Shown in pieces: positions 59,731 through 64,000 of a stretch of 64,000 bases of DNA (position 1 is its first letter; every line of letters starts with the position of its first letter). A program made the translations under genes and the position numbers. Source of the stretch: Brevibacillus laterosporus (GTDB lineage Bacteria; Bacillota; Bacilli; Brevibacillales; Brevibacillaceae); NCBI GenBank assembly GCA_007833815.1, contig CP033464.1, positions 1,807,501 to 1,871,500 on the forward strand, in the 5' to 3' direction. Under the pieces are notes generated by a model. The model saw nothing but the letters and a program-made list of their open reading frames with translations, searched no databases and was not told where the DNA came from.

Positions 59731-61147
59731 AGAGCGGAAGACGCTATTAACCTATTGGACAACTCGTTATGTACTCACTATATGTGTTGGTCTTGTCGTC
59801 ATTGGTCTTTTCTCTAGCATGTGGATACGCTACAATGAAACGCAAAAACGGCTCGACGTCATGAAATACATGGCAATGGACATTTCTGAGCAAATTGTCG
59901 CAGCGGACGGGACGGTTGTGATACCCCCTTTCTTGCCACGTTTACTAGATAATCGTCAACGCTTCATGGGAGGATTTAAGCCCATGGTGCTAATTTTAGA
60001 TCAACAGAGACGTGTCATCCTTCACACATCCGCAGCCACAAGCGCAAACACATCAAATCGTTTTCTTGACGATATACTCCCGCGACTCTCCCCTAATTGG
60101 GAGCAAAATCAATCTGTGCAAGAAATACAGATGCGATCAGGGGAAAATGTATTCTTTCTCACCCAGAAGATAGAGAACAATGGCAAAACGCTGGGCTGGG
60201 TCTTTCTCTTTTCCCCGAAAAAAGAGATGTCTCATAGTGTAGAGGCGATGCAACAATTATGTATTATGTTAATAGGTCTTGGAGTGTTAGGTTGGATTGT
60301 TATTTATTATTTGACGAAAAAATTATCGGAACCTGTTAAGGATGTTGCAGATGCGGCAAAACAGATTTTGACGGGACAATATGATATCGAACTGAAAAAG
60401 GATATCAAAGAAAAGGAAATCTACGAACTTATTCAGTCGTTCAAAGATATGGCGGATCGGCTACGTCAGTTAGAAATGATGCGAACGGAGCTGCTCGCGG
60501 GAGTTACCCATGAGCTTAAAACGCCAGTAACTTCCATCAGTGGACTGCTACAAGCGGTCAAGGATGAAGTAGTAACAGGTGAAGTAGCCCAAGAGTTTCT
60601 GGAGGTTTGTTCAAAAGAGATTTTTCGTTTGCAAAAAATGGTCGAAGATTTATTGGATTTCAATTCTTTTGCGGTGGGAGATATTAAGGTTACCAAACAA
60701 CCACAGAACTTGAATCATCTCGTGCAAGAGATCACGCATCAGTGGTTGATTGGACAAGAGGAGAATACGCTTTCGCTTCAGACGTATATTCCTGAACAGG
60801 AGGTATGGATCGACACGGACCCGCTACGTATTCAGCAAATTTTATACAATCTATTAAATAACGCCAAACAAGCGACGGGACCAAATGGAATCATTCAAGT
60901 CACTCTATTACATCAAGAAGGAGTTCTTCAGATTTCTGTGCAAGATAATGGCATTGGAATTCCAGAAGCAGAGAAGGCAAATATTTTTGAACGATTTTAT
61001 CGCGGGGAAGAGAAGAAACATAAGGTAAGGGGTCTCGGACTAGGATTACCTTTTAGCAACATGATGGCAAAGGCACTTGGTGGCGATCTTCAATTGACTG
61101 AGAGTGTTAGAGAGAAGACCATTTTTACACTGTCACTAAAAAAGTGA
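59720..61147 (+). CDS. Sensor histidine kinase
   Basis: A 475-residue membrane sensor kinase. It has two membrane segments (about 15-35 and 180-205) around a 140-residue outer domain, a HAMP linker, a HisKA with the phospho-His in LAGVTHELKTPVTS, and a HATPase (NLLNNAKQAT, DNGIGIPEAEKA, GLGLGLP). ATG 59720 overlaps the regulator stop by 11 nt; ATG 59669 in frame is possible. It pairs with the regulator upstream and lies before an efflux system, which suggests sensing of a toxic compound or envelope damage. Confidence 0.9.
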   Translation: MKNKERKTLLTYWTTRYVLTICVGLVVIGLFSSMWIRYNETQKRLDVMKYMAMDISEQIVAADGTVVIPPFLPRLLDNRQRFMGGFKPMVLILDQQRRVILHTSAATSANTSNRFLDDILPRLSPNWEQNQSVQEIQMRSGENVFFLTQKIENNGKTLGWVFLFSPKKEMSHSVEAMQQLCIMLIGLGVLGWIVIYYLTKKLSEPVKDVADAAKQILTGQYDIELKKDIKEKEIYELIQSFKDMADRLRQLEMMRTELLAGVTHELKTPVTSISGLLQAVKDEVVTGEVAQEFLEVCSKEIFRLQKMVEDLLDFNSFAVGDIKVTKQPQNLNHLVQEITHQWLIGQEENTLSLQTYIPEQEVWIDTDPLRIQQILYNLLNNAKQATGPNGIIQVTLLHQEGVLQISVQDNGIGIPEAEKANIFERFYRGEEKKHKVRGLGLGLPFSNMMAKALGGDLQLTESVREKTIFTLSLKK

Positions 61148-61193
61148 GTGATTTAAAACCAATATCCACAGGCGAACGATCTAATTGATAAGA

Positions 61194-61240
61194 AATGTCC
61201 ACAAATACCGAGTAAAAAGGTATTTGTGGACATTTTTTTA
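61194..61240 (+). terminator. Rho-independent terminator
   Basis: AATGTCCACAAATACC/GGTATTTGTGGACATT, a 16-bp perfect stem with a T7 tail. It separates the two-component genes from the efflux genes. Confidence 0.88.
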
Positions 61241-61292
61241 TACGAACAGTAGCAGAGATTTCCTTCCTTTCCCTCCATTTTCCCACTGAACA

Positions 61293-61308
61293 GACATCTA
61301 GCTGACAT
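61293..61308 (+). promoter_or_regulatory. GACAT direct repeat, 11-bp period (site 3)
   Basis: GACAT at 61293 and 61304, 84 bp before ATG 61377. It has the same arrangement as sites 1 and 2. Confidence 0.55.
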
Positions 61309-61376
61309 ACAGCGGCCTTATAGTTAGTTTACGAAGGTTGTTTGTAGAAAATATGAGTCTTTTGGGGGAAATCTCA

Positions 61377-62951
61377 ATGATTGAAAGTACAACAAATAAA
61401 TCATTTCTTAGGGGAATGGGCAAGAGAAAGAAAAAGATTATCATGATTACATTAGCGGGAGCCTTGCTGTGTGGGACGGGTATTTTTGCCTATAGTAAGT
61501 TTGTCTCGCCTTCTAGTGCAGCTTCGATTATGCAAACAATTCCCGTCCAGAGAGGGGATGTTTCTGAGGTTGTTGCTGCTTCTGGTACGGTGCAGGCCGC
61601 TCAACAAGAGACTTTAAACTTCCCCAGTGGTGATGATGTCATTACGGCAATACATGTAAAAATAGGTGATTCTGTAAAAGCAGGGCAGGTACTCGCTACT
61701 ATGGATCAGTCCGCTACTTTGATGCAAGTAAAGATTGCAGAAGCCAACCTGTTATCAGCCAAGGCAAGCCTAGCGGAAAAAATGCAAACAAAAGATGAGA
61801 ATGAAATTCTAGTATTACAGACTAATGTGACGAAAGCAAAAGCATCATTGGAAGCTGCTAAGAAAAGCTACGACAATCAAAAGGCGTTAATCAATCAAGA
61901 GAAGGCAAGTAGTAATTTGCAAGAGGCCAAAAAAAATGTTGAAACGCAAAAGAGACTATATGAAGCGGGAGCTATCTCGAAAAGTGAATTAGATCAGGCT
62001 CAAAATAGTCTCAATCAGGCAGAGGCGGAATACCAAACGTCTAGCATGCAATACAGTCAGACAAAGGATCAGAGCCACAATAGTGTAGTTCAGGCACAAG
62101 CTGCCTACGATTCTGCGCTAGCACAGTTGAATCAAGCGAAAGCTCCGGCACAAGATTCTTCTCTACAAACAGCGAAAGCATCAGTTACTCAAGCTGAGGT
62201 TAAACTACAAGAACTACAGCTTCAATTAGAAAAATTAACGTTAAAAGCGTCAATGGATGGTGTCGTTTTACAGGTGAATGGGGATGTAGGTAAAGCAGCA
62301 GCCTCCCCCTTTTTGGTTATGGATAACTCGAATGCCGAAGAATTGGAAGTGCTGGCCCAGATCAGTCAGAGCGAAATTGGTAAAATCAAGCAAGGCATGG
62401 AAGCCACTTTTACCATCGGAACCTTTAGTGGTAAAAAATTCCAAGGAAAAGTGAAAACGATATATCCACAAGGAACTACAGACTCAGGAGTGACAACCTA
62501 CAAAGTACTCCTTACTGTCGGAAATAAAGAAGGATTGTTAAAACCAGGCATGACGCTCCAGACAACAATTCATGTAGGAACACAAAAGAATGTGCTCTAT
62601 GTCCCAACGGCTGCTTTGCGAGAACAAGGTGGGAAAACAGGTGTTTTGGTGAAAGGAGAAGATGGTGCTACTACGAATAAAGAAGGGAAGGCAATAACAG
62701 ATTCAAAAAGCAAATCACGTGACAGAGGACAAAATGTGTCAGGTTATCAATTCAAGGAAGTAACGACCGGACTGGTCAGCTCAAATAGCGTCGAAATTAC
62801 TTCTGGTCTCGAAGAAGGGGATCAGATTCTATTAATCATGCAGGTACCTAGCTCCTCCGATAACCGTCAAATGCGTCAAGGCGCAGGTATGAGTAGTATG
62901 CCCGGAATGGGAGGAGGTATGCCAAGTGGAGGTAGTATCAGAATTAGATAA
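61377..62951 (+). CDS. Efflux RND/MacA-type adaptor protein
   Basis: A 524-residue membrane-fusion (HlyD/MacA/YknX-like) adaptor. It has one N-terminal membrane anchor ([20 protein letters not shown]), a biotinyl-lipoyl segment ([22 protein letters not shown]), a long coiled coil rich in Gln/Ala (about 120-270), beta domains, and a Met/Gly-rich tail ([12 protein letters not shown]). ATG 61377 follows GGGGGAA. It works with the ATPase at 62926 and the FtsX-type permease at 63672 to export a hydrophobic or peptide toxin. Confidence 0.9.
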   Translation: MIESTTNKSFLRGMGKRKKKIIMITLAGALLCGTGIFAYSKFVSPSSAASIMQTIPVQRGDVSEVVAASGTVQAAQQETLNFPSGDDVITAIHVKIGDSVKAGQVLATMDQSATLMQVKIAEANLLSAKASLAEKMQTKDENEILVLQTNVTKAKASLEAAKKSYDNQKALINQEKASSNLQEAKKNVETQKRLYEAGAISKSELDQAQNSLNQAEAEYQTSSMQYSQTKDQSHNSVVQAQAAYDSALAQLNQAKAPAQDSSLQTAKASVTQAEVKLQELQLQLEKLTLKASMDGVVLQVNGDVGKAAASPFLVMDNSNAEELEVLAQISQSEIGKIKQGMEATFTIGTFSGKKFQGKVKTIYPQGTTDSGVTTYKVLLTVGNKEGLLKPGMTLQTTIHVGTQKNVLYVPTAALREQGGKTGVLVKGEDGATTNKEGKAITDSKSKSRDRGQNVSGYQFKEVTTGLVSSNSVEITSGLEEGDQILLIMQVPSSSDNRQMRQGAGMSSMPGMGGGMPSGGSIRIR

Positions 62952-63675
62952 AGCTAGAGCGGTTATTCGCATTACTGATCTTAAAAAGACATATACCATT
63001 GGAGATCAAGAGATACATGCCCTACGTGGAGTAAATCTTATGATTGAAGAAGGGGATTTTGTAGCCATAATGGGTCCATCTGGTTCAGGTAAATCTACCA
63101 TGATGAACGTTATTGGTTGCTTGGATCAACCCTCAAGCGGAGCCTTTTATTTAGATGACGATCCTGTTTCGGAGGCAGAAGATGAGGATTTAGCCAAAAT
63201 TAGGAATCAAAAAATAGGTTTTGTTTTCCAAAATTTTAACCTACTTCCGCGTACACCAGCGGTAGAAAATGTGGAACTACCACTTTTATATGCAGGTGTA
63301 GATGCCAAACAAAGACGAAAGAGAGCTATTGATTCCCTAAATAGTGTGGGACTTGGCAATCGGTTATACAACAAACCCAATGAGTTATCAGGAGGGCAAC
63401 AGCAACGTGTTTCCATTGCCCGTGCTTTGGTTAATCATCCCGTGATTATTTTGGCAGATGAACCTACAGGCGCTCTTGATACCAAGACTAGTCAAGAGAT
63501 TATGGGGATATTTCAGCGATTAAATGATGAAGGAAAAACCGTTATTTTGGTGACGCATGAATCAGATATCGCTGAATATGCTAAGCGAGTCATCCATTTC
63601 CGTGACGGACAGATAATCGCAAATGATGTGATCCAAGAGCGAAGAATAGCGAAATTCGAGGAAGTGGTAGGATGA
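62926..63675 (+). CDS. MacB-type ABC transporter ATPase
   Basis: A 249-residue ATPase of the MacB/LolD/YknY group. Walker A is [10 protein letters not shown], the Q-loop [10 protein letters not shown], signature LSGGQQQR, Walker [15 protein letters not shown]-loop VTHE. The GTG start lies within the end of the adaptor gene, 7 nt after GGAGGAGGT, so translation is coupled. The C-terminal stop overlaps the permease ATG (ATGA). Confidence 0.93.
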   Translation: MEVVSELDKARAVIRITDLKKTYTIGDQEIHALRGVNLMIEEGDFVAIMGPSGSGKSTMMNVIGCLDQPSSGAFYLDDDPVSEAEDEDLAKIRNQKIGFVFQNFNLLPRTPAVENVELPLLYAGVDAKQRRKRAIDSLNSVGLGNRLYNKPNELSGGQQQRVSIARALVNHPVIILADEPTGALDTKTSQEIMGIFQRLNDEGKTVILVTHESDIAEYAKRVIHFRDGQIIANDVIQERRIAKFEEVVG

Positions 63676-64000
63676 ATTTTTTGGAAGCCATGCGAGTATC
63701 ACTACGAAGTGTAACAGCTAATAAATTGAGGTCTTTTTTAACCATGTTAGGCATCATAATTGGTGTATCTGCTGTGATTACGATGGTAGCAATAGGGGAA
63801 GGGGCAAAATCTAGTGTAGCCAAACAAATTAATGGCTTGGGAAGTAATCTGCTGATTGTCACAGCAGAACTAACAAAGGGTGGCGCTCAACTAACTTTAG
63901 AGGATGCTAAAGCCCTACAACAAAAGGATTCGATAGCAGGTGTTGCCCCTTCCGTTAACATGCGAGCGCAGTTGGTTTATCAGAATGACAACTATTCATC
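63672..64000 (+). CDS. MacB-like ABC permease (partial, runs off the window)
   Basis: The first 109 codons of an FtsX/MacB permease. It starts with [21 protein letters not shown] and a first membrane helix [24 protein letters not shown], then the start of a MacB extracytoplasmic domain ([11 protein letters not shown]). It is the third gene of the efflux operon. The 3' end is outside the window. Confidence 0.9.
   Translation, partial: MNFLEAMRVSLRSVTANKLRSFLTMLGIIIGVSAVITMVAIGEGAKSSVAKQINGLGSNLLIVTAELTKGGAQLTLEDAKALQQKDSIAGVAPSVNMRAQLVYQNDNYS

Overview
The window comes from a low-GC Gram-positive, spore-forming bacterium. It has the sporulation-linked genes prkA, yhbH and spoVR, a MurJ/SpoVB-type flippase, Bacillus-type AGGAGG ribosome binding sites, many TTG/GTG starts, and a 23S rRNA gene followed by a long tRNA array. 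The gene content suggests Brevibacillus or a close relative; this is inference from protein families, not a database match.

Layout. 1-3251: 3' part of a 23S rRNA gene and twelve tRNA genes, with no 5S gene between them. 3389-15097: housekeeping and stress genes (NCS2 permease, B3/B4-domain protein, rnhA-queG-ogt, an amidase-like protein, trmL, a HAD phosphatase, a DUF523/TudS protein, prkA-yhbH). 15251-15904: a gene graveyard with a broken cyclase-family gene beside a fragment resembling immune inhibitor A. 16101-33832: an unknown protein with a zincin-like HEMAH motif, a 1198-residue CheB-CheR-PAS-kinase fusion followed by a GGDEF/EAL protein with altered catalytic motifs, a lipoprotein, a secreted 5'-nucleotidase, an M4 metalloprotease, a YjiH transporter, a MurJ-like flippase and a DJ-1/PfpI protein.

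34456-44138 is a large Ter (tellurium/stress) locus: three TerD paralogues, a TerD-linker-TerA fusion, TerC, a divergent TerB, and the Ter-associated metabolic set (C-C bond lyase, PRTase-TRSP, StiP/PELOTA, HAD). The Ter-type ATP-grasp gene that normally belongs to the set is reduced to a frameshifted remnant. 44336-49178 is a compact, apparently undescribed metabolite locus: a divergent EamA exporter and an SbnI-like serine kinase, a formyltransferase, SbnA and SbnB. The last four would make L-2,3-diaminopropionate and perhaps a formylated form of it, yet no siderophore synthetase or NRPS is present.

49361-56033: spoVR, then a CitA/DcuS-type two-component system, an auxin-efflux-type carrier preceded by a decayed tandem copy of its own 5' end, and a D-2-hydroxyacid dehydrogenase. 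56124-64000: a YxeA-like lipoprotein, a secreted protein with five 44-residue repeats and its decayed duplicate, an OmpR-type regulator and kinase, and a MacA/MacB-like efflux system cut by the window end. A direct repeat GACAT-N6-GACAT (11-bp period) precedes both repeat-protein genes and the efflux adaptor gene, which suggests one regulon controlled by the adjacent two-component system.
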